NCBI GenBank assembly: GCA_938003835.1
Contig: CALKXJ010000007.1
Span: 428,890 to 492,889 of the forward strand
Direction of reading: 5' to 3'
Source of the DNA: an uncultured Bryobacteraceae bacterium
GTDB lineage: Bacteria; Acidobacteriota; Terriglobia; Bryobacterales; Bryobacteraceae
Length of the DNA: 64,000 nt
Shown: piece after piece, positions 25,561 to 34,799 of the stretch
Layout of the letters: every line of letters begins with the position of its first letter
Position numbering within the stretch: position 1 is the first letter of the stretch
Notes under the pieces: generated by a model
Database searches by the model: none
The model's input: the letters and a program-made list of their open reading frames with translations, nothing else
What the model was told of the DNA's origin: nothing
Made by a program: the position numbers and the translations under genes

Positions 25561-28500
25561 TCAGAACAAGAACCGCAAGCCGAGCTGGATTTCGCGCGGC
25601 GTCAGCACCGTCGAGCTGATGCGCCCGAAGGCCGGCACGCCGAAGGTGGTGTTCGGCGAAGCGAAATGCGGATTGTTAAACAGGTTGAACATTTCGGCGC
25701 GGAACTCGAGCGTTCGGATTTCGTCGATGCGGAAGCCCTTGAACACCGAGAAATCAAAATTCACGAGCCCGGGCCCGCGCACGTGGCCAATACCGCCATT
25801 GCCGAACACGTAAGGCTCCGGATCGGCGAAGCAGCCGGTATCGAACCACCGCGCGACCGTTTTCGGTCGCTCCACCTTCGTGCAGGTGATGTTCGCGCGG
25901 TTGCCGGTTCCGGTGTTCAACCGGGAAGTGGCGACATTGATCACTAGCGGCGGCCCGCTTTGAATCGAAGTGATTCCCTGGACCGACCAGCCGGAGACCA
26001 GCTTGTCGAGCGCCCCGCTGGCGCCCGAGAGCCAGGGTTTCCCCCGGCCGAAGGGCAGCTCATAGCCGTAGCTGACCGAGAGGTTATGCGGAATATCCAC
26101 CATCGAAAAGCAGTTCGACAGCCCGCGGTTCAATTCCTTGTCGAAGCCGCCCGGGTAGATGACGTGGCAAACGGTATCAATGCTCTTCGAGAAGGTGTAG
26201 GAGACGAGCATCATCAAACCGTTCGACATGCGCCGCTCGAGCTTTGCCTGAAGCGAGTGATAGTAGCTGTCGCCGTCGCTGCCGCGATGTAAGATGTCGT
26301 TGATGCCTGGAGCGATCGCCCGGTAAGGCCGGCGCTCCGGCAGCGGGCCCGGTCCGGGCAAGGGAACGTTGATGTTGCGATTCCGGAAGATGTGCGAGCC
26401 CCGGGTCGCCACATAGCCCACCTCGGCCATGGTATGCGACTGGAGTTGCCGCTGGATGCCGAAGTTCCACATCTGCGAGGTCACCTGCCGGAAATTCCGC
26501 GGGATGATGAAAACGGCGAAGCCGGGCGGCGGCACCATCCTCGGCGAGAGCGTCACCGGCGTGAACGGCGGTAGCCCGTCACTGACGCTCCGCCAGGGCG
26601 CGAACAGGTCCGGCGCTACCATGTGAATGATACGGAAGAACGGATAGTTCCGCTCGAGCGTGCCGCCCGTGGCGCCGAAATTGTCCGGGAAGTAGCTGAT
26701 GCCGTAGGCGGCGCGGACCGCCGTGCGCCCGCTGTCGGGTGACCAAGCCAGGCCCACGCGCGGCCCGAAGTTGCGCAGGTGGTTATCGACGTTCGGGCCG
26801 CGATTTTCCGGGCTGGCCAGGTGAATCAGCCCATCGGCGAGGCTGAAGTTCGACTGCCGGTTGTACTTCTCCACGGGGCGCGTATACACATCCCAGCGCA
26901 GGCCGAGGTTGAGCGTCAGCGAGGGCGACACGCGGATGTCGTCCTGTGCATAGAAGCCCCAGTAAGTGAATCGAACGCCCGGCCGCGTATCGACAAAGTC
27001 GCGGCGCACTTGCCACGGATAGCCCACCAAGAAGCTCGCCCACGGGTGGCCGGTACCCGCCGCCCCGCGGTTGCTCGTGATGTTGCGATCGAAGTCGAAC
27101 CAGCCCCGCGGCTGTGTCTGGGGATTGGTCAGGGTCGACTGGTAGCGCCGAATGTCGGCGCCGAACTTCATCGCATGCCGCCCACGAATCCAGGTGAAGT
27201 TGTTTGTGTACTGGAAAGCGTTGGCGATTCGCTCAGCATTGGTCGAGCCGAGCGAACCCGTCGGGTGAATTCCCGGAATGTCGAAACGCGCGATTCCGTA
27301 AGTGTAGAGTAGCCCGGGGATGTTGCCGTTGGGAATACCCAGCTCGTTGTTCTTTGCGATGCCGTAGTCCGAGCCGAAGTGCAGGACGTTATAGCGGTTG
27401 AAACCGACTCGGAATTCGTTGATCTTGTTGGGCGCAAGGGTATAGATGATACCGACGACTGCGTTCTGGTTGCGCGAATCGGCGTTGATGCCCAGGGCAT
27501 TGTTCATGAATTGATTGCCCGGCGGCGGGTCCTGCACCGACCGCTGGGCGAAGCTCTCGCGCGCGAACAGATGGATCCGCTCGGACGGATGCAGGTCGAC
27601 CTTGATGTCGAACTGATCGGTGGTACCTTTCAGGCTGGTGTTCTCCAGATAGTTATTGGCCATGCCCGGCCGGTTCGGCAGCGGCCAGATATCCGCCACT
27701 TTGCGGCTAATGGGATTGATGCGCGTTGCCGGAATGATCCGGCCTGGAAAGGGCGTATTGCCGAGCGGGTCATAAATCTCGGCTGTTTGCTCGGTCAAGT
27801 CGCCGGCGCGCATGGCGGGCGTCGGGACGCTGATCAGGAAAGTCCGGCCGGTGCGCTGCCGCAAGCCTTGGTAATCGCCGAAGAAGAATGCTTTGTTGCG
27901 CACGATCGGCCCGCCGAAGGTGCCGCCGAACTGGTTCGTCTTGAACGGCGCCCGCTGCGCCGCGAAGAAGTCCCGCGCGTTCAGTTTGTCGTTGCGCAGA
28001 TACTCGAACAACGATCCCCGGAAATCATTTGTGCCGGAGCGAATCGTCAGGTTGACGACCGCCCCGCCGAAAACGCCGAACTCCGCCGTCGGGTTGTTGG
28101 TCTGTACCTTGAACTCCTGGATCGCCTCGAGCGGCGGCGTGATGTTAATAAAGGCGTTTAAGGGTTCGTTGTTGGCCACGCCGTCGATGAGGAAGTTATT
28201 GCCCGACCATTTCAGCCCGTTGACGCTGGCATGGATCGGGCTGCGCGCCCCGGCGGCCGCAGGATTCTCGCCGAAATCGGCGAAGCCGCGCTGCACGGCG
28301 CCGGGTGTCAGCAGGATCAGTTGCTGGAAGAGGCGCCCGTTGAGCGGCAGCGCCTGGATCTCGCGCGCCTCGATGACGTGGCCGACCTCCGACGTGGTAC
28401 TGCGAACCAGCGGGGCCACGGCCTCGACCGTCACCGACTCGGTCACCGCGCCAGGCTCCAAAGTGAAGTCCAGCCGGGTGGTCGCATGCACCTGGACCCG

Positions 28501-28806
28501 TACGTCGGAGCTGACCGCGATGCGGAATCCCGGATGCTCCACTTGTACCCGGTAAAGCCCCGGAGTGAGGTACGAAGCAATGTAGTTACCCAACTCGTCG
28601 CTCCGCCGCTCGACCGAAACGCCGGTGGCCACATTGGTCACCGTCAGTCTCGCCCCCGCTACGACTGCACCGGTCGAATCGTATATCGTTCCGACGATTG
28701 TTCCCGTAATCGCCTGGCCGTACGCCCAGGCCGGGAAAAATGCAGCTACCAGGACTAGCGTGACGGTTTTATGCACTAACAGAGAAGAAGATGACTTTCG
28801 ACCCAT
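25561..28806 (-). CDS. Large Oar-like TonB-dependent receptor
   Basis: 1081 residues from the ATG at 28806 (another ATG just before it at 28809; GAGGGG upstream serves as Shine-Dalgarno and is better spaced for 28806). Signal peptide ends near FPAWAYGQ. CarboxypepD-regulatory domain about 28-115 (ITGTIVGTIYDSTGAVVAGA), plug about 125-230, then a barrel ending EIQLGLRFLF with the aromatic terminal residue typical of outer-membrane barrels. This matches the abundant acidobacterial Oar-like receptors, probably for plant polymers or other large ligands. It has its own strong promoter, so it is likely expressed independently. Confidence 0.9.
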   Translation of the reverse strand: MGRKSSSSLLVHKTVTLVLVAAFFPAWAYGQAITGTIVGTIYDSTGAVVAGARLTVTNVATGVSVERRSDELGNYIASYLTPGLYRVQVEHPGFRIAVSSDVRVQVHATTRLDFTLEPGAVTESVTVEAVAPLVRSTTSEVGHVIEAREIQALPLNGRLFQQLILLTPGAVQRGFADFGENPAAAGARSPIHASVNGLKWSGNNFLIDGVANNEPLNAFINITPPLEAIQEFKVQTNNPTAEFGVFGGAVVNLTIRSGTNDFRGSLFEYLRNDKLNARDFFAAQRAPFKTNQFGGTFGGPIVRNKAFFFGDYQGLRQRTGRTFLISVPTPAMRAGDLTEQTAEIYDPLGNTPFPGRIIPATRINPISRKVADIWPLPNRPGMANNYLENTSLKGTTDQFDIKVDLHPSERIHLFARESFAQRSVQDPPPGNQFMNNALGINADSRNQNAVVGIIYTLAPNKINEFRVGFNRYNVLHFGSDYGIAKNNELGIPNGNIPGLLYTYGIARFDIPGIHPTGSLGSTNAERIANAFQYTNNFTWIRGRHAMKFGADIRRYQSTLTNPQTQPRGWFDFDRNITSNRGAAGTGHPWASFLVGYPWQVRRDFVDTRPGVRFTYWGFYAQDDIRVSPSLTLNLGLRWDVYTRPVEKYNRQSNFSLADGLIHLASPENRGPNVDNHLRNFGPRVGLAWSPDSGRTAVRAAYGISYFPDNFGATGGTLERNYPFFRIIHMVAPDLFAPWRSVSDGLPPFTPVTLSPRMVPPPGFAVFIIPRNFRQVTSQMWNFGIQRQLQSHTMAEVGYVATRGSHIFRNRNINVPLPGPGPLPERRPYRAIAPGINDILHRGSDGDSYYHSLQAKLERRMSNGLMMLVSYTFSKSIDTVCHVIYPGGFDKELNRGLSNCFSMVDIPHNLSVSYGYELPFGRGKPWLSGASGALDKLVSGWSVQGITSIQSGPPLVINVATSRLNTGTGNRANITCTKVERPKTVARWFDTGCFADPEPYVFGNGGIGHVRGPGLVNFDFSVFKGFRIDEIRTLEFRAEMFNLFNNPHFASPNTTFGVPAFGRISSTVLTPREIQLGLRFLF

Positions 28807-28841
28807 CATCCACCCCTCATAAATATGACTTTCTGAGATCA

Positions 28842-28871
28842 ATTCTACGCCCGCTTTTAACCTACTGTCAA
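28842..28871 (-). promoter_or_regulatory. Strong sigma70-type promoter for the TonB receptor
   Basis: On the minus strand TTGACA (28871-28866), an 18-bp spacer and TAGAAT (28847-28842). It would give a leader of about 28 nt to the ATG at 28806, including the GAGGGG Shine-Dalgarno. One of the best consensus promoters in the window. Confidence 0.7.
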
Positions 28872-29638
28872 GAAGATTCTTCGTAGTCGGGCGCCAGACA
28901 TAAGCCTGGAAAGGTTCCTTCGGCGAAGCACTGGCTGGTGGAGCTTTGCACGTTTCGTTCCACAAGCCGAGGAGCCGGCGACGATCGGCTTCCATACGCC
29001 TAACCTGAAGATTTCGCCCACCGCCTCAAATGAACAGGTCCTTACCCCGCTCTCTACGCCGCCTGACTCAATTCCGGCGAACGGGCGACCGATCGGGGGA
29101 CCCTAACCGGAATCTCCTTTGCCCGAAAACCTGCGGCGACATCTTCAAAACAGGAGGTCTCCGGCGGTACGCCGGGCTGCTCACCGATTGTCCGCATGAT
29201 CACGACTGCCCTCGCGCGCTCGAGATGCCCCAGGGCGACATCCCGGCGTCGGGCTCGCACACCGAAACGGCAGAGGTCCGAGTATGCCACGAGGAGTCCG
29301 GAATATCCGCCGTCCCGCAGGGCCAGTTCTGCCCGACAGGACCGCCATCTGCTGGCGAGTGTCTCGAAATCGCCCGAGCACCCGATCATTCGAACAACCC
29401 AAGCCGGATCGCAAAGCTTCGTTCCGATCGGTCTGGCCAGCAGCGATGCCCCAACCGGCGAGGATAGGCGGCAAAACGCGCCGTCGACGCTTGCTGGGCG
29501 AGGTTACACGCCCAAGCTGATATCCAAATCCGGGATCCGGCGCGCCGGCAGGCGGCTTGAGGCCCGGAAGCTCGCATCCCACACACCGGCGGAACGGTGT
29601 CGCTCCGAGACACGTAAACTGAAAGGGAAAGGTGCGCC
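28872..29638. other. 767-bp region without a convincing gene
   Basis: It lies between the TonB receptor promoter and mlaE. Several overlapping open frames exist on both strands, none with a recognised family. The only one with protein-like composition is the minus-strand frame at 29054-29389, listed separately. A TAAACT box (29615-29620) and a GAAAGGGAAAGG Shine-Dalgarno precede mlaE. No repeat, tRNA or hairpin terminator was seen. Confidence 0.5.
29054..29389 (-). CDS. Unrecognised ORF, possible degenerate gene
   Basis: 111 residues, read from the ATG at 29389. Composition is protein-like in the middle (GGYSGLLVAYSDLCRFG, then VALGHLERARAVVIMRTIG) but I cannot assign a family. The same frame stays open about 120 bases upstream of the ATG without a start codon (reading through LLARPIGTKLCDPAWVVR), which suggests a truncated or decayed gene. 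No Shine-Dalgarno. It may equally be chance in GC-rich DNA. Confidence 0.25.
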   Translation of the reverse strand: MIGCSGDFETLASRWRSCRAELALRDGGYSGLLVAYSDLCRFGVRARRRDVALGHLERARAVVIMRTIGEQPGVPPETSCFEDVAAGFRAKEIPVRVPRSVARSPELSQAA

Positions 29639-30397
29639 ATGGTGACGGCCGCGCTGGCCCAGGCGGGCGACATGTTGCTTTTTGCGGCTCGCGCCCTGCG
29701 CGACGTCTGGCGCCGCCCCTGGGAAGGGGCGGAAATCGCCCGCCAAATCCTCGAGGTCGGTTGGCGATCGTTGCCGTTGATCACCGCGGCCGGCTTCGCC
29801 GTGGGCGTGGTGATGTCGATGCATACACGCGCGTCGCTGGAGCGTTTCGGCGCCGAGGCGATGATCCCGGCCGGCCTGGCGCTGGCGTTGATCAAAGAGA
29901 CCGGACCGCTGGTGACCGGGCTGCTGTTTTCCGGGCGCGTGGGGGCCGGCATCGGGGCCGAGCTCGGCGCCATGCGCGTCACCGAACAGATCGACGCGCT
30001 CGAGAGCCTCGCCGTCGATTCCTTCAAGTATCTGGTGGTGACGCGCGTGGTGGCCTGCGTGGTGGCGATGCCGCTGCTGACCACGGTGACGAACTTTGCC
30101 GGCATCATCGGCGGATTCGTCGCCGAGACGGCCGTCAGCGGCATGTCCTTCGCGCTATATTTCGACCGCGCGTTTTCGCTGATCAACTTCAGCGACTATG
30201 TGCCGTCGACGCTCAAGACCTGCGTTTTCGGCTTCATCATCGCGACCGTGTCGGCCTATCTCGGCTACAACACGCGAGGCGGCACGGCCGGCGTCGGCCA
30301 GGCCTCGACCCGCGCCGTGGTGCTGTCGTCCATCCTGCTGATTCTCAGCAACGTGGTGCTGGTGAAGATGATCCTGTTCTTTTTCCCTTCCCGGTGA
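29639..30397 (+). CDS. mlaE: MCE-system ABC transporter permease (MlaE/YrbE family)
   Basis: 252 residues, five or so membrane helices. Family signatures are LIKETGPLVTGLLFSGRVGAGIGAELG and YNTRGGTAGVGQASTRAVV near the C-terminus. It is the inner-membrane permease of MCE lipid transporters that move phospholipids between the membranes. The Shine-Dalgarno GAAAGGGAAAGG precedes the ATG. First gene of a tightly packed four-gene operon with mlaF, mlaD and an outer-membrane barrel. Confidence 0.9.
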   Translation: MVTAALAQAGDMLLFAARALRDVWRRPWEGAEIARQILEVGWRSLPLITAAGFAVGVVMSMHTRASLERFGAEAMIPAGLALALIKETGPLVTGLLFSGRVGAGIGAELGAMRVTEQIDALESLAVDSFKYLVVTRVVACVVAMPLLTTVTNFAGIIGGFVAETAVSGMSFALYFDRAFSLINFSDYVPSTLKTCVFGFIIATVSAYLGYNTRGGTAGVGQASTRAVVLSSILLILSNVVLVKMILFFFPSR

Positions 30398-30402
30398 GCG
30401 CA

Positions 30403-31152
30403 ATGGAGGGCGATGACATCGTGATCCGCTTCGAGCGCGTCTCGAAATCCTTCGGGCCGCTCAAAGTCCTCGACGAGGTCTCCTTCGAGGTGAAGCGGGG
30501 CACGGCCTTCTGCATCCTCGGCCGAAGCGGCACCGGCAAGAGCGTCACCGTGAAAAGCCTGATCGGGCTGGTGCGGCCGGACTCGGGCCGCATCTTCGTC
30601 GAAGGCGAGGAGGTGAGCCGCCTGGAAGGAGAGGCGCTGGCGCGCCTGCGCCGCCGCATGGGCTTCCTCTTTCAATATTCCGCCCTCTTCGATTCGATCA
30701 CGGTGGGCGAAAACGTCGCCTTTCCCCTGCGCCGCCACACCCGACTCTCCGAGCACGAGATCGAGCGCCGCGTGCGGGAGAAGCTGGAACGCGTCGGGCT
30801 GGCCGGCATTGAAGACCGGATGCCGGACGAGATCTCGGGCGGCATGCGCAAGCGCGTCGGCCTGGCCCGCGCGCTCGTGCTCAACCCCTCGGTGCTGCTG
30901 GTGGACGAGCCGAGCAGCGGCCTGGACCCGCTGACGGCGGCCGAGATCGACGATTTGCTGCTCGATCTGAAACTCCGCGAGAAGACCACCCTCGTGGTGG
31001 TGACGCACAACATTCCGAGCGCGCGCAAGATCGGCGACGAGCTGGCCATGCTGCACGAGGGGCGCATCCTGGCGCGGGGGCGACCCGAAGAGCTCGAGCG
31101 GAGCGAGCACGCCATGGTGCGCGAGTTCATGAAGACCCAAGGAGGCACGTGA
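30403..31152 (+). CDS. mlaF: MCE-system ABC transporter ATPase (MlaF family)
   Basis: 249 residues from the ATG at 30403; a GTG at 30394 sharing GTGA with the mlaE stop is an equally possible start. Walker A GRSGTGKS (40-47), Q-loop in FLFQYSALFDS, signature ISGGMRKRVGLARAL, Walker B VLLVDEPSSGLDP and the switch His in VVTHN are all intact. It powers lipid transport with MlaE. Its stop overlaps the mlaD GTG start. Confidence 0.95.
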   Translation: MEGDDIVIRFERVSKSFGPLKVLDEVSFEVKRGTAFCILGRSGTGKSVTVKSLIGLVRPDSGRIFVEGEEVSRLEGEALARLRRRMGFLFQYSALFDSITVGENVAFPLRRHTRLSEHEIERRVREKLERVGLAGIEDRMPDEISGGMRKRVGLARALVLNPSVLLVDEPSSGLDPLTAAEIDDLLLDLKLREKTTLVVVTHNIPSARKIGDELAMLHEGRILARGRPEELERSEHAMVREFMKTQGGT

Positions 31153-32594
31153 CGATGCCCGTTTCGAAGAAGGTAACCCTGGCGGTCTTCCTCGGCGGGG
31201 CCTTTCTGCTCTTCACCCTCGGACTGTTCCTGATCGGCGACCGCCGGATGATGTTCGAGCGCAGCATCGAGCTGCGCACCGAGTACCGGCAGCTTTCGGG
31301 CCTGAAGGTCGGCTCGAAGGTGCTGGTTTCCGGCATGGACGCCGGCGAGGTCCTGGCGATCGACGTGCCAGGCGGCCCGGACGGGCGTTTCCAGGTGCGT
31401 TTCCGCGTGCTCGAAAAGTTCCGGCCGGTTCTCCGCTCGGATTCGGTCGCCACCATCCAGATGGACGGCCTGGTCGGGAATAAGGTCCTCCAGATCGGCG
31501 CCGGCACGCCGCAGGGCCGCGAGCTCGAGCCGGGCGACCTGATCGCCAGCCGCGAACCGGTGGAGATCAGCGACCTGATCAAGGAGGCGGTCGAGACCGT
31601 GCAATATGCCCGTGGCTCGGTGGCGGACGTGCGGGAGGCGATCGACGGCGCCGTGGACATGTTCGAGCAGCTCACCCGGAACGCCTCCGACATCGTGCAG
31701 GAGGTGGGCAAGGACGTCAAGGAGATCTCCGAAGCCGGCCGGCAGGCGACGGGCGATGTCCGGGACCTGGTGGCAGGCGTCAAGGCCGGCCGGGGGAGCC
31801 TCGGCAAGCTCATCACCGACGACGCGCTCTATGAGCGAATTCGCGGCACGGTGGGCGAGGCTGAACGCGTCGCGGGCAACCTCCGCGAGATCAGCGACGA
31901 CGCCAAGGCGATCACGGAGGAGCTGAAGTCCGCGGGTCTGGCCGCCAAGTTCGATCGCGTCGTCAGCAATGCCGCCGACGCCGCCGAGAAGGGCAAGCGA
32001 TTGGTGCAAGGACTGCTGCCGGAGCGCAAGGGGGAGGGTGGCCTGTCGACCGATTTGCGCGAGACCGTCGCCAACGCCAACAAAGCGATGTCGGACTTTG
32101 CCGAGAACATGGAGGCGCTCAAGCGGAACTGGTTCTTCCGCGGCTTCTTCAACCAGCGCGGCTTCTTCGACCTCGATGCGGTCTCGGTGGCGGACTACCA
32201 GGCCGGCCGGTTCGCGCCGGACCGCGTTCCCGAGCGTCACTGGCTGCACCGTTCCGAACTGTTCATGACCGGCGCGGACGGCGCTGAGGAATTGAGCCCC
32301 GACGGCCGCAGGAAGCTCGATGAGGTGGCGGCGGAGCTGCTCCGCCAGGCGCGCAACAATCCGCTGATGATCGAAGGCTACGCCTCGGCCGGCGCGGCTC
32401 ACGAGCAAATCCTGGCATCGCTCGCCCGCGCGGCCGCCGTCCGCGACTATCTGCTCAAGAGATACCCGTTCCAGCGCAACTACGTCGGCGTGATGCCGAT
32501 GGGGGCCGTCGCCAGCTCGGATCCGTCGGGGGCGCCCTGGGACGGCGTCTCCGTGGTGCTCTACCTCCCTCGCGAGACCGGGCGCGGCCGATGA
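31149..32594 (+). CDS. mlaD: MlaD-type MCE protein with C-terminal OmpA-like region
   Basis: 481 residues from GTG 31149 (GTGA overlap with mlaF; ATG 31155 also possible). N-terminal membrane anchor (about 9-27), one MCE domain (about 38-120, YRQLSGLKVGSKVLVSGMDAG), a long helical stretch rich in heptads (about 140-330), then a C-terminal region from about 365 with LMIEGYASAGAAHEQI and LARAAAVRDYLLKRYP that resembles OmpA-like peptidoglycan-binding domains. That tail is not part of ordinary MlaD and suggests the helix bundle reaches and holds the cell wall. The OmpA assignment is from pattern only. Confidence 0.85.
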   Translation: MTMPVSKKVTLAVFLGGAFLLFTLGLFLIGDRRMMFERSIELRTEYRQLSGLKVGSKVLVSGMDAGEVLAIDVPGGPDGRFQVRFRVLEKFRPVLRSDSVATIQMDGLVGNKVLQIGAGTPQGRELEPGDLIASREPVEISDLIKEAVETVQYARGSVADVREAIDGAVDMFEQLTRNASDIVQEVGKDVKEISEAGRQATGDVRDLVAGVKAGRGSLGKLITDDALYERIRGTVGEAERVAGNLREISDDAKAITEELKSAGLAAKFDRVVSNAADAAEKGKRLVQGLLPERKGEGGLSTDLRETVANANKAMSDFAENMEALKRNWFFRGFFNQRGFFDLDAVSVADYQAGRFAPDRVPERHWLHRSELFMTGADGAEELSPDGRRKLDEVAAELLRQARNNPLMIEGYASAGAAHEQILASLARAAAVRDYLLKRYPFQRNYVGVMPMGAVASSDPSGAPWDGVSVVLYLPRETGRGR

Positions 32595-33664
32595 GGCCGC
32601 AGATCCTCACTGTCGTGCTGGCCGGGGTCTGCCAGGCGACCTGGGCCCAGGCCGACGGTTTCTGGCCTGTCATCGGCGGCCTGCCCTTCGACTCCGGCTT
32701 CGCGCTCGGCGTCCAATATCGCAACGCTTCGCTTCTTGACGGGCAGGCCCAGTTCCGCGCGCGTGCGGTCGTCTCCGTCCGGCGTTATGAGCACGGCGAA
32801 TTGTGGTTCGCGCTTCCGCACCTGGCCGGGGATCGGATCTTCGCCGAGCTCACCCTGCGGTATCGCAACTACCCGGAGGAAAACTTCTGGGGAATCGGTC
32901 CGAAGACGCCCCGCGCCGCCGAGAGCAACTACCGCCTGGAGGACTTCCGCTACGGCGCCACGGTGGGCCTCAAGCCGCGGCGCTGGCTCCAGCTGGGCGC
33001 CTCCGCGGCCATGACGCGAGTCAATGCGGGGCCGGGAGGCGACCGGCACAGCCCGTCGATCGAGCAGCGATTCGAGCCGGTTGCCGTGCCGGGACTCGAG
33101 CAGCAGCCGGATTATTACGACGCCGGCCTGTTCGCCCGCGTCGACTATCGCAACCGCGAGGAGAGCCCGAGCGCCGGCGGTCTTTACGAGGCTCGCCTCG
33201 CCTGGTTCGGCGACCGGGAGCTGGGCCGCTACAGTTTTCGCCGCTACACCATCGATCTGCGCCAGTTTTTCCCGGCGCCCGCCACCGGCGGCGTCATCGC
33301 CCTGCGCGGTCTCGCCCTCTTCAGCGAGACTCGTCCGGGACAACAGGTGCCGTTCTATCTGCTGCCGACCGCCGGGGGCGGCAATGACCTGCGCGGTTTT
33401 CGCCAGTACCGTTTCCGCGACCGCCATGCGCTGATTCTCAATGCCGAGTACCGGCATCCCGTGCATCGTTATGTCGACGTGGTGGGCTTCGCCGATGCCG
33501 GTCGGGTCATGAGCCGTCGCGAGGAGCTTGGCTTGAGGGGCCTGGAGGCATCAGCGGGCTTCGGGGGCCGCGTGAAGTTCCGAGGGCGGATGCTCGTCGG
33601 CATCGATCTCGGCTTCAGCCGCGAGGGTTTCCGCTGGTGGATCCGCAGCGCGGAGCTGTTCTGA
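32591..33664 (+). CDS. Outer-membrane barrel, Omp85/surface-antigen type without POTRA
   Basis: 357 residues, signal peptide to about AQA (residue 21). After it the chain is amphipathic beta from the start, ending with GGNDLRGFRQYRFRDRHALILNAEYRHPV, close to the BamA/TamA barrel (Bac_surface_Ag) motif with GxRGF-like sequence, and a final strand WWIRSAELF ending in Phe. No POTRA domains are present. It overlaps mlaD by 4 bp, so it is made with the MCE transporter and is a good candidate for its outer-membrane end. Confidence 0.8.
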   Translation: MRPQILTVVLAGVCQATWAQADGFWPVIGGLPFDSGFALGVQYRNASLLDGQAQFRARAVVSVRRYEHGELWFALPHLAGDRIFAELTLRYRNYPEENFWGIGPKTPRAAESNYRLEDFRYGATVGLKPRRWLQLGASAAMTRVNAGPGGDRHSPSIEQRFEPVAVPGLEQQPDYYDAGLFARVDYRNREESPSAGGLYEARLAWFGDRELGRYSFRRYTIDLRQFFPAPATGGVIALRGLALFSETRPGQQVPFYLLPTAGGGNDLRGFRQYRFRDRHALILNAEYRHPVHRYVDVVGFADAGRVMSRREELGLRGLEASAGFGGRVKFRGRMLVGIDLGFSREGFRWWIRSAELF

Positions 33665-33717
33665 GAGGCAGGCGGGCGGCGCGGGGTCGAGCCGAAGACT
33701 GCGAGCGAGCGGTCTGA

Positions 33718-33723
33718 TAGGAT
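33718..33723 (+). promoter_or_regulatory. -10-like TAGGAT upstream of the lipoprotein pair
   Basis: TAGGAT lies 25 nt before the GTG start at 33749, with AAAGGAGGCC in between as a strong Shine-Dalgarno. The -35 region is unclear. Confidence 0.35.
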
Positions 33724-33748
33724 CTTCAGACGAAAGGAGGCCCCAGCC

Positions 33749-34795
33749 GTGCGCCGCCTCGTTTTCTTCCTCTCGCTCGTCGCCCTGGCCGGTTGCGCGC
33801 GCCAGCCGCGTGAGGTCCCGCTCGCGCCCACCGACTGGACCGACGAGGTTTTCCCCAGCTACATCCGCCGTCTGACCCATTTCGGCGAGCGCGCCGACTG
33901 GTCGCACGACGGCAAGCGGATCCTGTTCCTCTCGAAAACATTCGGCGACGTCTTCGAACTGGAACTCGCCACCGGCATCGTCCGCCCGCTGACGCATCAC
34001 TACTTTCATCACGGCTATACCCGCGCGCTCTACCTGGCCAACGGCGACATTCTGCTCTCCGGATCGCGCACCTTCGATCCGGCCCATCCCTGGGAGGCGC
34101 GCACGAAGACGGCCGAGCTCTGGGTGTTGCGCAAGGAGCTCGACAAGCCCGCCGTCCCGCTCGGCGAGTTCTGCTCGGAAGGGCCGGCGGTATCCCGCAA
34201 GAATCTGAAGATCGCCTGGGCCGTCGACCACGAGAACTACCCGCAACGGATCCCCAAGGGCGTCTCGCACATTTACCTGGCCGAGATCGATTACTCGACC
34301 GGCGAGCCGAGGCTGGAGAACAAGCGGCTGGTGCTCGACGGCGCCAAACTCGGCTTCAAGGCGGATCTCGAAACGCAGAACTTCGTTCCTCCGGAGGAGA
34401 CCTGGCTGACCTTCTCCGCTTACGGCTATCAGGGCACCGAGGTGATGGGACTGAATCTGGAGACGGGCCAGGTGGTCAACTACTCGAACGCGCCTGAGCA
34501 GTACGACGAGCCGGAGGGCATCTTCCCCGACGGCAAGCACACGCTGGTCGAATGCGACCGGCACAGCCGCAAAGGGTCCAAGCACATCGATCTCTACAAG
34601 CTGGCGCTCGACGGCAGCGGCCGGCTGGAGCGGCTCACGTGGTTTAACGAGGGCGGCGTCTTCAAGGCCTCCAACCCGGTGGTGAGCGACGACGGTCGCT
34701 TCATCGCCTTTCAGGTGCCCCGCGCCGACTGGGTGGCCGGCGTCGGGCGGGGCATCTACGTCATGGACCTGGAAGCGGCCGCAAGAAGGGACTGA
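33749..34795 (+). CDS. Lipoprotein with TolB-like beta-propeller
   Basis: 348 residues, GTG start chosen from the AAAGGAGG Shine-Dalgarno. Lipobox VALAGC with the lipid-anchored Cys at 16. Repeats such as RADWSHDGKRILFLS, KIAWAVDHENYP and NPVVSDDGRFIAFQV are TolB/WD40-like propeller blades. Likely attached to the outer or inner membrane on the periplasmic side. It resembles proteins fused to or paired with oligogalacturonate-type enzymes; the next gene is a beta-helix protein, which supports polysaccharide processing, but activity is not shown. Confidence 0.75.
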   Translation: MRRLVFFLSLVALAGCARQPREVPLAPTDWTDEVFPSYIRRLTHFGERADWSHDGKRILFLSKTFGDVFELELATGIVRPLTHHYFHHGYTRALYLANGDILLSGSRTFDPAHPWEARTKTAELWVLRKELDKPAVPLGEFCSEGPAVSRKNLKIAWAVDHENYPQRIPKGVSHIYLAEIDYSTGEPRLENKRLVLDGAKLGFKADLETQNFVPPEETWLTFSAYGYQGTEVMGLNLETGQVVNYSNAPEQYDEPEGIFPDGKHTLVECDRHSRKGSKHIDLYKLALDGSGRLERLTWFNEGGVFKASNPVVSDDGRFIAFQVPRADWVAGVGRGIYVMDLEAAARRD

Positions 34796-34799
34796 TCGA

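Noticed and set aside
29386..30186. A 266-residue minus-strand frame over mlaE
   Set aside because: Ser/Arg/Ala/Pro-rich antisense of a permease with clear MlaE signatures.
32591..33664. Possible patatin or BamA identity for the Omp85-like gene
   Set aside because: No patatin domain and no POTRA repeats are present; the protein starts directly with the barrel, so BamA is excluded.
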